DNA of 61,785 nucleotides from Aureimonas sp. AU4 (GCF_001463765.1 NZ_BBWK01000013.1:1-61785), one strand, 5' to 3'. Numbered from the stretch's first letter, positions 35,646-47,020 are shown. Translations and numbers: made by a program. The notes: a model not told the origin generated them from the sequence alone.

Positions 35646-36185
35646 CTAGGGCGCGGCCCTTTGCGTCCAGTCGGCGCGCAGCTGGCGCAGCGCCTCGCCG
35701 GCGGCGATCGCGGCGCTGACGGCGAGATTCAGCGAGCGCGCGCCCTCCTGCATGGGAATGCGCAGCCGCAGGTCCGCCCGCTCGTGGACATGCTCCGGCA
35801 CGCCCGCGCTCTCGCGCCCGAAGAGGATCGCGTCGCCGGGCCGGAAGCGGGCCGCGCCGAGCGCCGTATCGCCGCGCGTCGTCAGGAGCACGAGGCGCCG
35901 CCCGGCCTCGCGGCGTGCCCGTTCGAAGCTCTCGAAGTCGACGTGCCGGGTCAGCTGCGCGAGCTCCAGGTAGTCCATCCCTGCGCGCCGCAGGTTCCGG
36001 TCGCTCGCGTCGAAGCCCGCCGGCTCCACGATCTCGATCCCGATGCCGAGGCAGGCGCCCATGCGCAGGATCGTGCCCGTGTTGCCGGCGATGTCGGGCT
36101 GGTAGAGGACGATCGAAAAGCCGGATGGCGAAAAGCCCGAAGGCAAGCGGCTCGGGGGCGGGAGGCTGTCGGGCGAAGGGCTCAT
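35646..36185 (-). CDS. trmL: tRNA (cytidine/uridine-2'-O)-methyltransferase (SPOUT, TrmL type)
   Basis: 179 residues from the ATG at 36185. A short Ser/Pro-rich head precedes the SPOUT core: LYQPDIAGNTGTILRMGACLG, LLTTRGDTAL, ILFGRESAGVPEHVHE and the knotted C-terminus IPMQEGARSLNLAVSAAI. It methylates the wobble nucleotide of certain Leu tRNAs using S-adenosylmethionine. It is divergent from the ABC exporter gene at 36324. Confidence 0.94.
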   Translation of the reverse strand: MSPSPDSLPPPSRLPSGFSPSGFSIVLYQPDIAGNTGTILRMGACLGIGIEIVEPAGFDASDRNLRRAGMDYLELAQLTRHVDFESFERARREAGRRLVLLTTRGDTALGAARFRPGDAILFGRESAGVPEHVHERADLRLRIPMQEGARSLNLAVSAAIAAGEALRQLRADWTQRAAP

Positions 36186-36221
36186 GGGGCGAGGGGTCCG
36201 GCGCGGGCGCGGCGGCCCGTC

Positions 36222-36250
36222 GTGAAACGCGAGAAGTTTCGTCCTATAAC
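36222..36250 (+). promoter_or_regulatory. Candidate promoter of the ABC exporter gene
   Basis: A GTGAAA (36222-36227) and TATAAC (36245-36250) are separated by 17 nt, giving a predicted start near 36257 and a leader of about 67 nt. It is a reasonable sigma-70 fit by eye in the divergent region with trmL. Confidence 0.4.
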
Positions 36251-36323
36251 AGGCCCGACCTCGTCTTTCGCGTCTGCTGCCTCCTTGCCGGCCGTCGCCC
36301 GAACCTGCCGGACAATTCCACCG

Positions 36324-38201
<1,878 letters not shown>

Positions 38202-38241
38202 GAGCGCCTTGCGGGGCGGACCAGGCGGAACTTCTCCGAAC

Positions 38242-38265
38242 CTTGTGACCCGTTCGCCGCACAAG
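38242..38265. promoter_or_regulatory. Dyad upstream of petA
   Basis: CTTGTG (38242-38247) and CACAAG (38260-38265) form a perfect inverted repeat with a 12-bp spacer in the 255-bp region before petA. The size suits a dimeric regulator spaced one helical turn and a half. The spacing does not match the TGT-N12-ACA of PpsR or the Fnr box. Confidence 0.35.
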
Positions 38266-38456
38266 CGACATAGTGGCGTCGGTTGGAGGGCTGATCTGGA
38301 CAAGTTCTAGGCCCGCGCCTAAGAAATCCGCTCGAAAACCGAGCCCGGCGACGAGGGGGTGCCGCAGATGCGTTTTCACGCGCGTCTGTCCGCTTCAGCC
38401 GGCCGAACCGGCGGCCCCTCATGCCCGGCCGTCGTCTGGATGGAGCAGCAAGTCCC

Positions 38457-39017
38457 GTGAGCGTCGAAGAGACCACCGAACCCACCCGCCGCGACTTTCT
38501 TTACATCGCGACGGGGGCCGCGGGCGTCGTGGGCGCGGCGTCGCTCGCCTGGCCCTTCATCGACCAGATGAACCCGGACGCGGCCACGCTGGCGCTCGCC
38601 CAGGTCGACGTCGACGTCAGCCAGGTCGCGGAAGGCCAGTCGATCACCGCCAAGTGGCGCGGCAAGCCGATCTTCATCCGCCACCGCACCGCGCAGGAGG
38701 TCGAGGAAGGCAAGAACGTCAACCTCGGCGACCTCAAGGACCCGGTCGCGCGCAATGCAAACCTTCCCGCCGACGCGCAGGCCACCGACGTCAACCGCGC
38801 GGCGCCCGGCCAGGAGCAGTGGCTCGTGATGGTGGGCGTGTGCACGCATCTGGGCTGCGTCCCGCTCGGCCAGTCGGGCGACTACGACGGCTGGTACTGC
38901 CCGTGCCACGGCTCGACCTACGACACGGCCGGACGCATCCGGCAGGGACCCGCGCCCGAGAACATGGCCGTGCCGCTCTACACTTTCGCCACCCCCACCA
39001 CGATCCGAATCGGCTGA
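38457..39017 (+). CDS. petA: Ubiquinol-cytochrome c reductase, Rieske iron-sulfur subunit
   Basis: 186 residues from a GTG at 38457 with GGAG upstream; the result ([19 protein letters not shown]) matches the short N-terminus of alphaproteobacterial Rieske proteins better than the ATG at 38421. A twin-arginine TRRDF and one membrane span anchor it. The 2Fe-2S ligands are Cys129-His131 (CTHLGC) and Cys148-His151 (CPCHGS), with a Cys134-Cys150 disulfide. It transfers electrons from ubiquinol to cytochrome c1 on the periplasmic side. Confidence 0.95.
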   Translation: MSVEETTEPTRRDFLYIATGAAGVVGAASLAWPFIDQMNPDAATLALAQVDVDVSQVAEGQSITAKWRGKPIFIRHRTAQEVEEGKNVNLGDLKDPVARNANLPADAQATDVNRAAPGQEQWLVMVGVCTHLGCVPLGQSGDYDGWYCPCHGSTYDTAGRIRQGPAPENMAVPLYTFATPTTIRIG

Positions 39018-39030
39018 CGGAGTTCAACCC

Positions 39031-40329
39031 ATGAGCGGTCATTCCTCCTACGTCCCGTCGCCCGGCATCATGCGCTGGCTGGATGCGCGCCTGCCCCTGC
39101 CGCGCCTCCTCTACGATTCGTTCGTCGCCTTCCCGGTGCCGCGCAACCTGAACTACGCCTATACGTTCGGTGGCATCCTCGCGCTGTTCTTGGGCGCGCA
39201 GATCCTGACCGGCGTCGTGCTCGCCATGCACTACGCGGCTAATTCGGGCCTCGCCTTCCAGTCGGTTGAGCAGATCATGCGCGACGTGAACTGGGGCTGG
39301 CTCCTGCGCTACATGCACGCCAACGGCGCCTCGTTCTTCTTTATCGCCGTCTATCTCCACATCTTCCGCGGCCTCTACTACGGCTCCTACAAGGCGCCGC
39401 GCGAGGTCCTGTGGATCCTGGGCGTCATCATCTTCCTTCTCATGATGGCGACCGCCTTCATGGGCTACGTCCTGCCCTGGGGCCAGATGTCCTTCTGGGG
39501 CGCGACGGTGATCACCGGCTTCTTCACCGCCTTCCCGGGGATCGGCCAGGCGATCCAGACGCTCCTGCTCGGCGGCTTCGCGGTCGACAACGCGACGCTG
39601 AACCGCTTTTTCTCGCTCCACTACCTCCTGCCCTTCATGATCGCGGGCGTGGTCATCCTCCACATCTGGGCGCTGCACGTCACCGGCCAGACCAACCCGA
39701 CCGGCGTCGAGATCAAGTCGTCCAAGGACACGGTGCCCTTCACCCCGCACGCCACCATCAAGGACGGCTTCGCCATGGTGGTGTTCCTGGCGCTGTTCTC
39801 GTACTTCGTCTTCTACCTGCCGAACTATCTGGGCCACCCGGACAACTACATCCCGGCCAACCCGCTGCAGACGCCGGCCCACATCGTTCCGGAATGGTAC
39901 TTCCTGCCCTTCTACGCGATGCTGCGCGCCATCACCTTCAACATCGGCCCGATCGACTCGAAGCTCGGCGGCGTCCTGGTGATGTTCGGCTCGATCATCA
40001 TCCTGTTCTTCCTGCCCTGGCTCGACACCAGCCGCGTGCGCTCGACGAACTACCGTCCGATCTACAAGATCTTCTTCTGGATCTTCGCGGCCGATGCCGT
40101 GATCCTGGGCTGGCTCGGTTCGCGCCCGGCCGAGGGCATCTATCCGACCCTGTCGCTGATCGGCACGATCTACTACTTCGCCCACTTCCTGATCGTTCTG
40201 CCGGTACTCGGCCTCATCGAGACGCCGCGCAAGCTGCCGAACTCGATCACCGAGGCGGTGCTCAAGAAGCACGGCGCGGCGCATGGCTTGCCCGCCGGAG
40301 CGGCGGCCTCACCGGAAACCAAAGGCTGA
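39031..40329 (+). CDS. petB: Ubiquinol-cytochrome c reductase, cytochrome b subunit
   Basis: 432 residues with eight membrane spans. Four haem-ligating histidines lie in the [22 protein letters not shown] and [11 protein letters not shown] contexts. The Qo-site motif [14 protein letters not shown] is intact. It is the membrane core of the bc1 complex that carries out the Q cycle. It begins 13 bp after petA, and petC follows immediately. Confidence 0.97.
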   Translation: MSGHSSYVPSPGIMRWLDARLPLPRLLYDSFVAFPVPRNLNYAYTFGGILALFLGAQILTGVVLAMHYAANSGLAFQSVEQIMRDVNWGWLLRYMHANGASFFFIAVYLHIFRGLYYGSYKAPREVLWILGVIIFLLMMATAFMGYVLPWGQMSFWGATVITGFFTAFPGIGQAIQTLLLGGFAVDNATLNRFFSLHYLLPFMIAGVVILHIWALHVTGQTNPTGVEIKSSKDTVPFTPHATIKDGFAMVVFLALFSYFVFYLPNYLGHPDNYIPANPLQTPAHIVPEWYFLPFYAMLRAITFNIGPIDSKLGGVLVMFGSIIILFFLPWLDTSRVRSTNYRPIYKIFFWIFAADAVILGWLGSRPAEGIYPTLSLIGTIYYFAHFLIVLPVLGLIETPRKLPNSITEAVLKKHGAAHGLPAGAAASPETKG

Positions 40330-40352
40330 TGAAGACCCGCAAGGACCCCATC

Positions 40353-41336
40353 ATGAACCGTCTTCATTCGGCCCTTCTGGCGGCGGGCGTCGTGCTCGCC
40401 GGCCTTTCGGCTCCCGCCTTCGCGCAAGGAGAGGCCGCACCCAGCGCCGCGGAGGCCGGCATCTCGCCCGCTCCCATCGAGGGCGCGGCACCCGGCTCGG
40501 CGCCCGAAAGCGCCAAGGGTGCGGAAGCGGCGGTCGGCGGCGCTTCCGAGCATGGCGGCGAGCACGCGACGCCGCACTATCCGCTCAAGAAGCCGGCCTA
40601 TGTCGACTGGAGCTTCGCCGGCCCGTTCGGCCACTGGGACCTCGGGCAGCTGCAGCGCGGTCTGAAGGTCTACAAGGAGGTCTGCTCGACCTGCCACTCG
40701 ATGAACCTCGTCTCGTTCCGCAACCTCGAGGCGCTGGGCTACAGCGAGGACCAAGTCCGGGCGCTGGCCGCCGAGTACCAGGTCACCGATCCCTCGCCGA
40801 ACGCGCAGGGCGAGAGCTTCCAGCGTCCGGGCATCCCGTCCGACCGCCTGCCCTCGCCCTATCCGAACCCGGAAGCGGCCGCGGCGGCGCTCGGCGGCGC
40901 CCATCCGCCGGACCTGTCGCTGATCGCAAAGGCGCGTGCGGTCGAGCGCGGCTTCCCGAACTTCGTGTTCGACATGTTCACGCAGTATGCCGAGGCCGGA
41001 CCGGACTACATCCACGCCCTTCTCACCGGCTACGGCGAGCCCGTGCCCGAGAACGTCACGGTTCAGCCGGGTACCTACTACAACCCGCACTTCATCTCGG
41101 GTCCCGCGCTCGCCATGCCCGCGCCCCTTTCGGAAGGGGCCGTCAGCTACGACGACGGCGCGCCGACCACGGTCGAGCAGTACTCGCGCGACGTCACCGC
41201 CTTCCTGATGTGGGCCGCCGAGCCGCATCTGGTGGAGCGCAAGGCGACCGGCTTCATCGTGATGATCTTCCTGATCGGCTTCGCGATCATGCTCTATCTC
41301 GTCAAGAACCGGGTCTGGGCCTCGACGCCGCACTGA
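40353..41336 (+). CDS. petC: Ubiquinol-cytochrome c reductase, cytochrome c1 subunit
   Basis: 327 residues from the ATG at 40353 with AAGGA 7 nt upstream. An alternative ATG at 40329 overlaps the petB stop (TGATG) and adds eight residues. A signal peptide ends in AFA. The next 60 residues are Ala/Gly/Pro-rich, an unusually long low-complexity spacer. Haem is bound by Cys111-Cys114-His115 (CSTCH). A Met axial ligand is likely in ALAMPAPL. A C-terminal anchor is present (GFIVMIFLIGFAIMLYLVKNR). It passes electrons to soluble cytochrome c. Confidence 0.95.
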   Translation: MNRLHSALLAAGVVLAGLSAPAFAQGEAAPSAAEAGISPAPIEGAAPGSAPESAKGAEAAVGGASEHGGEHATPHYPLKKPAYVDWSFAGPFGHWDLGQLQRGLKVYKEVCSTCHSMNLVSFRNLEALGYSEDQVRALAAEYQVTDPSPNAQGESFQRPGIPSDRLPSPYPNPEAAAAALGGAHPPDLSLIAKARAVERGFPNFVFDMFTQYAEAGPDYIHALLTGYGEPVPENVTVQPGTYYNPHFISGPALAMPAPLSEGAVSYDDGAPTTVEQYSRDVTAFLMWAAEPHLVERKATGFIVMIFLIGFAIMLYLVKNRVWASTPH

Positions 41337-41361
41337 CCCGAGCCGCACGCGTCGCACATGG

Positions 41362-41388
41362 AAAAGGGGTCCGAGAGGGCCCCTTTTT
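41362..41388 (+). terminator. Intrinsic terminator of the petABC operon
   Basis: AAAAGGGG (41362-41369) pairs with CCCCTTTT (41380-41387); inner T-G and two C-G pairs enclose a GAGA tetraloop, giving an 11-bp stem followed by T residues. Confidence 0.9.
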
Positions 41389-41474
41389 CGTTGAGGTTGT
41401 GCTGCCGCGAAGGGTGAACCCTTTCTTCATCCGTTGCTCCGCATCATCGGGGTCCTCACGCATCGCGGACCACC

Positions 41475-43247
41475 ATGCGCCGACCCAACGCCCTGCTCCT
41501 GTTCCGCATGGGTGCCGCCCTCTTGGTGGTCGCGACGCTGTTGCTGACCGGAACCACGCTTCTCACGGCCTGGCGACAGAGCACGGTGGCCAACGAAAGC
41601 CTCGGGCGCCTGAGGGACTTTGCGGTCGCCTTCGACGCCTTCACCGCGCTCGCGGCGGAAAGGGCGCCCAGCGAGGCCGCGCTGGCCGGCAGCGGCCCGA
41701 GCGATCCCGCCCATCAGCGAATGCTGCTCGCCCGCGGGAAGAGCGACTGGACCGTGGAACGGTTGCAGAAGGCGGTCGGCGAGACCTTCTCGTTCAACTT
41801 CGATTTCCTGCGGGCCAAGCTCGCCGGCGACCGCGCCCGCATCGACCTTCTCGTGAACGAGCCGCCGGACAAGCGCGTCCTCGGCGAGCAGCTTTCCGTG
41901 ATCCGCGAGCTGATCGCGGTCGGCGAGACGGCGGAGCCGGCCGTCGCGCGCCTTGCGCGGCAGGTCGTTCGGGCCGACCCGCAGATCGCGGGCGACGTCA
42001 ATCTCGTGCGCCTCCTGGCCGCGCTCGAGCAGGCGGCCCAGCGCCTTCCTTCCGAGGTGCTGCCGACCCTCGCCAAGCGCGAGGTCCTGCGCCCCGACCT
42101 CCAGGCCGCCGCGCAGCGCACCCAGCAGCGCATCCTGGCGCTATGGGAGCTGGGCTCGACGCAGCTCGTCCTCGACCGTGGCGAGGACGTGATGAACCGG
42201 CAGCTCGAACTCATCCGGGGCGAATATTTCGGGCGCGGCTTTCCCTATCTGACGCGCCTCATCGAGCGTCAGGCGCTGCGCCCCAACGCGACGCTGTCTC
42301 CGGGCGATGTCCGCGCCGTCTACGAGCCGACGATCGCACCCATAACGACGCTTCGGGACCTCTTCCTGCGCAAGATGATCGAGAGCGCGACGGAGCACCA
42401 GTCGCGCGCCGACCGCGCGATGGCGACGACGCTGGCCCTGTGCGCCGTCGTGGTCGCGACCCTCCTGTGGCTGACGGTCTTTACGTACCGGGAGGTCTTC
42501 CGGCCCCTCCTGACCTTCCAGGCGCAGATCCTCGCCATGTGCGAGCGCGCGCAGAAGCGCTTCGAGCCCTACAGGGGAGACGTACCGCAACTCGCCGCGC
42601 TGTCGCGCGCGCTCGCCACGCTGCACCGGCGCGACAGCGAGCGAGAGCTTCTGGAGCGCGAGCGCATGGCCCTGTCGGAGCGGCTGGCCTGCCTCGCCAG
42701 CACGGACGAGCTGACCGGTCTCCTCAACCGCCGCGGCTTCTACGAGGCGATCTCGGCGCGTCCTGCCACGCAGGACCGCGCCTTCGTCCTGATCGACATC
42801 GACCACTTCAAGCTGGTCAACGACCGGCACGGCCACCAGGCCGGCGATCATGTCCTGCGCAGCGTGGGAGCCGTCCTCGGTGCCGCCGCGGGTACCGATC
42901 AGGTGGCGGCGCGCTACGGGGGCGAGGAGTTCGCCCTCGTGCTCAGCGGCGAAGCGGCCCGCGAGGTCCTTGCACGCATGGAAACGCTGCGCGCTGCCCT
43001 GGAGGCCTTGAGCGTGGCGGTGGCGGGGTGCGAGGCACCGTTGCGCCTGACGGCGAGCTTCGGCGTCGCGCTGGCGCTCGGACCCGAGGACAGCTGGGAC
43101 GAACTGGCGCGCGGTGCGGACCTCGCCCTCTACGAGGCCAAGCGCTCCGGGCGAAACCGCGTGCGCGCGACGAACCGCATCCTGGCGAAGGCCGGACGCA
43201 GTGCCGCCGAGCCCGCTCAGCCGCAGGCTCTTGAGCGGCTGGCCTAG
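41475..43247 (+). CDS. Membrane-bound diguanylate cyclase (GGDEF)
   Basis: 590 residues. TM1 (about 10-32) is followed by a periplasmic, mostly helical sensor of about 280 residues and then TM2 (about 313-335). A coiled linker leads into the GGDEF domain, which has LTGLLNRRGFYE and an intact active site, GGEEF at 482-486. The usual inhibitory RxxD site before the motif is replaced by TDQV, so feedback by c-di-GMP should be lost. It should make c-di-GMP in response to an unknown periplasmic cue. It is a single gene, convergent with the MaoC pair. Confidence 0.93.
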   Translation: MRRPNALLLFRMGAALLVVATLLLTGTTLLTAWRQSTVANESLGRLRDFAVAFDAFTALAAERAPSEAALAGSGPSDPAHQRMLLARGKSDWTVERLQKAVGETFSFNFDFLRAKLAGDRARIDLLVNEPPDKRVLGEQLSVIRELIAVGETAEPAVARLARQVVRADPQIAGDVNLVRLLAALEQAAQRLPSEVLPTLAKREVLRPDLQAAAQRTQQRILALWELGSTQLVLDRGEDVMNRQLELIRGEYFGRGFPYLTRLIERQALRPNATLSPGDVRAVYEPTIAPITTLRDLFLRKMIESATEHQSRADRAMATTLALCAVVVATLLWLTVFTYREVFRPLLTFQAQILAMCERAQKRFEPYRGDVPQLAALSRALATLHRRDSERELLERERMALSERLACLASTDELTGLLNRRGFYEAISARPATQDRAFVLIDIDHFKLVNDRHGHQAGDHVLRSVGAVLGAAAGTDQVAARYGGEEFALVLSGEAAREVLARMETLRAALEALSVAVAGCEAPLRLTASFGVALALGPEDSWDELARGADLALYEAKRSGRNRVRATNRILAKAGRSAAEPAQPQALERLA

Positions 43248-43269
43248 CGGCGGGCGCGGCCGAGCTCGA

Positions 43270-43743
43270 CTAATCCGTTCGTACCATCACCGTCGCCCGC
43301 ATCGAGAAGACGCGCGTACCGTCGCTTTCCCGCGTCGCCTCGACCTCGGTCGTCACGAGGCCCCAGCCGGGCCGCGATCCGCTCTCGCGCTTGGCGGCGA
43401 CACGCTGGCGATAGCTCACCGTGTCGCCCGGCCGCACCGGGCTCGTCCACTTGAGGTCCGAAACGCCGGGGGATGGGCCGATGACGGGAACGGGACGCCC
43501 GGCACCCGCGAGGCGCGCCGCTTCACGCGTCTGGTGGCGGATGTTGAGGCGCATGAAGACCGCCGCCGTATGCCAGCCGGAGGCGCAGAGCCCGCCGAGC
43601 ACGCTCCGCCTGGCGGCCTCGGCGTCGAGATGAAAGGGCTGCGGGTCGAAGCGGCGCGCGAAATCGAGGATCTCGGCCTCCTCGAAGCGATGGGTGCCGA
43701 GATCCTGCCAGCGATCGGTCTCGATCTCCTCGAACGCCGTCAT
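43270..43743 (-). CDS. MaoC-like (R)-hydratase, second of a tandem pair
   Basis: 157 residues from the ATG at 43743, overlapping the upstream gene's stop by 4 bp (ATGA). The hot-dog fold hydratase motif FARRFDPQPFHLDAEAA has the catalytic Asp and His. LCASGWHTAAVFMR and VRPGDTVSYR follow. MaoC proteins hydrate enoyl-CoA-type double bonds. It shares its overall pattern with the gene just upstream. Confidence 0.9.
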   Translation of the reverse strand: MTAFEEIETDRWQDLGTHRFEEAEILDFARRFDPQPFHLDAEAARRSVLGGLCASGWHTAAVFMRLNIRHQTREAARLAGAGRPVPVIGPSPGVSDLKWTSPVRPGDTVSYRQRVAAKRESGSRPGWGLVTTEVEATRESDGTRVFSMRATVMVRTD

Positions 43744-44189
43744 GCCGCCTCCGAGCGCGTCAGAAGCATCATCGCGTACTCGCTGACGAGAACCCGCTCG
43801 CCCGAGCCGTCGTGGAGCGTGTTGTGCAGGCGGCAGAGGCCCAGTCCCGCGCGCGAGCGCGAGAGGCGTGCTTCGAGCACCAAGGCCTCGCCGCTGAGCG
43901 TGTCGCCCGGCCGCACGGGGCGCAGCCAGCGCACGCTCTCGACGCCGGGCGACCCTTGGGAGGAGGAGCGGTTGACGAAGCTGTCGCACATCATGCGCAT
44001 CATCATCGCGCAGGTGTGCCAACCCGAGGCCGCAAGGCCGCCGAGGAGCGAGGTGTCGGCGGCCGCGTCGTCGAGATGGAAGGGCTGGGGGTCGAAGGCT
44101 CGCGCGAAGTCGAGGACTTCCTCGCGCCGCACCTCGTAGGGCCCGAGCGGAAAGATCCGCCCCGGCGTGAAATCCTCGAACAGCAGCAT
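43740..44189 (-). CDS. MaoC-like (R)-hydratase, first of a tandem pair
   Basis: 149 residues. The motif FARAFDPQPFHLDDAAA carries the catalytic Asp/His; LGGLAASGWHTCAMMMRMM and VRPGDTLSG follow. It is translationally coupled to its paralogue (ATGA). Two single-domain copies side by side could form a heterodimer in the double hot-dog style of some dehydratases. The substrate is unknown. It lies 55 bp after ychF on the same strand. Confidence 0.9.
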   Translation of the reverse strand: MLLFEDFTPGRIFPLGPYEVRREEVLDFARAFDPQPFHLDDAAADTSLLGGLAASGWHTCAMMMRMMCDSFVNRSSSQGSPGVESVRWLRPVRPGDTLSGEALVLEARLSRSRAGLGLCRLHNTLHDGSGERVLVSEYAMMLLTRSEAA

Positions 44190-44244
44190 GCGCGCCTCCT
44201 TCCGCCCGCTGAGATAGGGGAGGAGGACGCGCCGGCAGCGGCCT

Positions 44245-45348
44245 TCAGACGTTGAACTTGAACATCATGACGTCGCCGTCCTGGACGACGTATTCCTTGC
44301 CCTCGTCGCGGGCCCGGCCCGCCTCCTTGGCCGCGACCTCGCCGCCCAGCGAGACATAGTCGTTGAGCGCGATCGTCTGGGCTCGGATGAAGCCCTTCTC
44401 GAAGTCGGTGTGGATCACGCCCGCCGCCTGGGGCGCCTTGGCGCCGCGCCGCACGGTCCAGGCCCGCGTCTCCTTGGGGCCGGCGGTGAAGTAGGTGATG
44501 AGGTTGAGAAGCTCGTAGCCGGCGCGGATCAGGCGGTCAAGGCCCGGCTCCTCGAGGCCCATGGCCTCCAGGTACTCGCCGACCTCGGCTTCCGGCAGCT
44601 GGGCGATCTCGGCCTCGATCGCGGCCGAGATCACGACCGCGCGGGCGCCCTGCCTCGCGGCCATCGCCGCGACCGCTTCCGAATAGCGGTTTCCGGTGGC
44701 GGCATCGCCCTCGGCGACGTTGCAGACGTAGAGAACGGGCTTGGATGTGAGGAGGTTCAGGCCGCGCAGCTCGCGCGCTTCTTCCGCGTCGAAGCCGGCC
44801 ACGAGCGTGCGCGCCGGCTCGCCGTTCTGGAGCTTGGCGAGCACGGCCTCCATCACGGGAAGCTGGGCCATCGACTCCTTGTCCTTGGAGGCGGCCTTCT
44901 TGCGGGTTGCCACGATGCGGCGCTCGATCGATTCCAGATCGGCGAGCATCAGCTCGGTCTCCACCGTCTCGGCGTCCGCCACCGGGTCGATGCGGCCCTC
45001 GACATGGGTGATGTCGTCGTCCTCGAAGCAGCGCAGGACGTGGACGATCGCGTCCACCTCGCGGATATTAGCGAGGAACTGGTTGCCGAGCCCTTCGCCC
45101 TTCGAGGCGCCGCGCACGAGGCCGGCGATGTCGACGAAGGTGATCCGCGTCGGCACGATCTGCGCCGACTTCGCGATGGCCGCGATGTCCTTGAGGCGGG
45201 TGTCCGGCACGCCGACGTCGCCCGTGTTGGGCTCGATGGTGCAGAACGGGTAGTTGGCGGCCTGCGCGGCGGCCGTCTTGGTCAGGGCGTTGAAGAGGGT
45301 CGACTTGCCGACGTTGGGAAGGCCGACGATGCCGCAGCGAAAGCCCAT
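44245..45348 (-). CDS. ychF: Redox-regulated ATPase / translation-associated OBG-like P-loop protein YchF
   Basis: 367 residues, the family's length. G1 GLPNVGKSTLFNALT, G3 DIAGL and a C-terminal TGS domain (NDYVSLGGEVAAKEAG, ending in MMFKFNV) are present. YchF proteins prefer ATP, bind ribosomes and dampen the oxidative-stress response. It is third in the rplY-pth-ychF series. Confidence 0.97.
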   Translation of the reverse strand: MGFRCGIVGLPNVGKSTLFNALTKTAAAQAANYPFCTIEPNTGDVGVPDTRLKDIAAIAKSAQIVPTRITFVDIAGLVRGASKGEGLGNQFLANIREVDAIVHVLRCFEDDDITHVEGRIDPVADAETVETELMLADLESIERRIVATRKKAASKDKESMAQLPVMEAVLAKLQNGEPARTLVAGFDAEEARELRGLNLLTSKPVLYVCNVAEGDAATGNRYSEAVAAMAARQGARAVVISAAIEAEIAQLPEAEVGEYLEAMGLEEPGLDRLIRAGYELLNLITYFTAGPKETRAWTVRRGAKAPQAAGVIHTDFEKGFIRAQTIALNDYVSLGGEVAAKEAGRARDEGKEYVVQDGDVMMFKFNV

Positions 45349-45401
45349 GGGACGTGTTCCTGAAAAACGAGAAGGGGAGACCGGCCGGGGACGGGGAGGG
45401 G

Positions 45402-46118
45402 TCAGTCCTGGCCGAAGAGGCGCTTCAGCATGCCCGCCATCGGCCCGGTCGCGGGAAGGGCGGGCTTGGGCCCGCGCGCCTGGCGGATGTGGCTCTGCGC
45501 GCGCGCCTTGGGCGCGGCGGCCGAGCCCTTGGCGCCCTCGGGCTCGGCGGAGCCGCCCGTGTCGAGCGCGACGCGGTTCATGAACTGGGCGTCCTCGCCC
45601 TGCACCAGGGCGCCGAGATGCTTCACGACGGCCCGCAGGAGATCGTCCAGCCAGGGCTGATCGCTCTTGGCGAAGTCGCCGAGCACATGGCCCGTCACGC
45701 GCTCCTTGGAGCCGGGATGGCCGATGCCGAGGCGCACGCGACGATAGTCGCGGCCCAGATGCTGGTCGATCGAGCGCAGGCCGTTGTGGCCGCCCGCGCC
45801 CCCGCCCGTCTTCACCCGGACCTTGCCGGGCGGCAGGTCGAGCTCGTCGTGGAACACCACGACATCGCCCGTCGGAATCTTGCGGAAAGCCGCCGCCGCC
45901 TGAACCGACCGGCCGCTGTCGTTCATGAAGGTGAGGGGCTTCAGAAGTAGGACGCGGCGGCCGGCGATCTCGCCTTCGCTCGTCTCGCCCTGAAATTTCT
46001 TCGACCAGGGCGTGAAGCCTGGCAGGCGCTGGATCTCGTCGAGCGCCATGAAGCCGACGTTGTGGCGGTGACCGCGATACTCCGGGCCCGGATTGCCGAG
46101 GCCGACCAAGAGAAGCAT
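45402..46118 (-). CDS. pth: Peptidyl-tRNA hydrolase
   Basis: 238 residues. The diagnostic motifs are [18 protein letters not shown] with the catalytic His, [13 protein letters not shown] and [28 protein letters not shown] basic Ala/Lys-rich C-terminal extension of about 50 residues (after position 185) is longer than in E. coli but usual in rhizobia. It releases peptides from drop-off peptidyl-tRNAs. It lies between rplY and ychF. Confidence 0.97.
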   Translation of the reverse strand: MLLLVGLGNPGPEYRGHRHNVGFMALDEIQRLPGFTPWSKKFQGETSEGEIAGRRVLLLKPLTFMNDSGRSVQAAAAFRKIPTGDVVVFHDELDLPPGKVRVKTGGGAGGHNGLRSIDQHLGRDYRRVRLGIGHPGSKERVTGHVLGDFAKSDQPWLDDLLRAVVKHLGALVQGEDAQFMNRVALDTGGSAEPEGAKGSAAAPKARAQSHIRQARGPKPALPATGPMAGMLKRLFGQD

Positions 46119-46143
46119 GGGATGCCGCCTCCGCGCGATGGCG

Positions 46144-46169
46144 GGCGGGCGGAAGGGAATCCGCCCGCC
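46144..46169. repeat. Inverted repeat between rplY and pth
   Basis: GGCGGGCGG (46144-46152) and CCGCCCGCC (46161-46169) form a 9-bp perfect stem with an 8-nt loop. No T-tract follows on either strand. It is probably an mRNA processing or stability element within the operon. Confidence 0.6.
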
Positions 46170-46179
46170 GCGCGCCCTA

Positions 46180-46842
46180 TCAGTTGCCGGACTTCGGCTC
46201 GTCCTCGGCGGTCGCGTCGGTCTGCTCGGTGACCTCGGTCACCGGCGTCTCGGCGTCGAGCTCGTCGACCTCCTCGGCCATCGGCGGGACGATCGTGGCG
46301 ACCACGAAGTCCTCGTCCGAGGTCAGCTTGACGCCGTTCGGCAGCTTGAGGTCGGACGCATGCACCGCGCCGCCGATCTCGAGGCCGGTCAGGTCGACCG
46401 TGAAGCCGTCCGGGATCGACTGGGCGGGAGCCTGGATCTCGATGTCGTGATGCACGACGTTGAGCACGCCGTCCTGGGCCTTGATGCCGGGCGCCGCGTC
46501 CTCGTTCTCGAAGTGCACGGGCACGCGCACCGTCACCACCGTGCGCTCCGAAACGCGCAGGTAGTCGACGTGGGTCAGCGTGTCCTTGACGACATCGAGC
46601 TGGTAGTCCTTCGGCAGCACCTTGATCTGCTGGCCGCCGACGTCGATCGTGGCGATCGTGGTCAGGAAGCCGCCGCCGTGCAGGCGAAGGAAGGTCTCCT
46701 TGTAGGGGACCGAGATGGGCAGGGGCTCCTGCTTGTCGCCGTAGATGACGGCGGGTACGCGACCGTTGCGGCGCAGGTGTCTGGCGGCCCCCTTGCCGAC
46801 CTTCTCGCGCGCCTCGGCCTTGACCGTGTAGCTCTCGCTCAT
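46180..46842 (-). CDS. rplY: 50S ribosomal protein L25/general stress protein Ctc
   Basis: 220 residues, the long TL5/Ctc form. An N-terminal 5S-rRNA-binding L25 domain ([33 protein letters not shown]) is followed by the C-terminal beta domain and an acidic tail rich in Glu, Asp and Thr. The ATG has GAGGA upstream. The leader is about 120 nt long by the promoter prediction. It is the first gene of rplY-pth-ychF. Confidence 0.95.
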   Translation of the reverse strand: MSESYTVKAEAREKVGKGAARHLRRNGRVPAVIYGDKQEPLPISVPYKETFLRLHGGGFLTTIATIDVGGQQIKVLPKDYQLDVVKDTLTHVDYLRVSERTVVTVRVPVHFENEDAAPGIKAQDGVLNVVHHDIEIQAPAQSIPDGFTVDLTGLEIGGAVHASDLKLPNGVKLTSDEDFVVATIVPPMAEEVDELDAETPVTEVTEQTDATAEDEPKSGN

Positions 46843-46971
46843 GGCGAAGTCCTCGTGTGTTTGGATCCGGAGCGGTCGTCCCGGCAGGACCGAAACGACG
46901 AAAAGCGGCGCTCAGGCGAGCCCGCTTCCCGCCCGCGCTGCCTCCAAGGGTGTCCGCGACGGGCTGCGCGG

Positions 46972-47000
46972 CCTATAGCGCAAGCCTGCCAAGCGGGCAA
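46972..47000 (-). promoter_or_regulatory. Promoter of rplY
   Basis: On the minus strand TTGCCC (46995-47000) and TATAGG (46972-46977) are separated by exactly 17 nt, predicting a start near 46965. Confidence 0.6.
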
Positions 47001-47020
47001 GGCAGGGTCCATGCCGCCCC

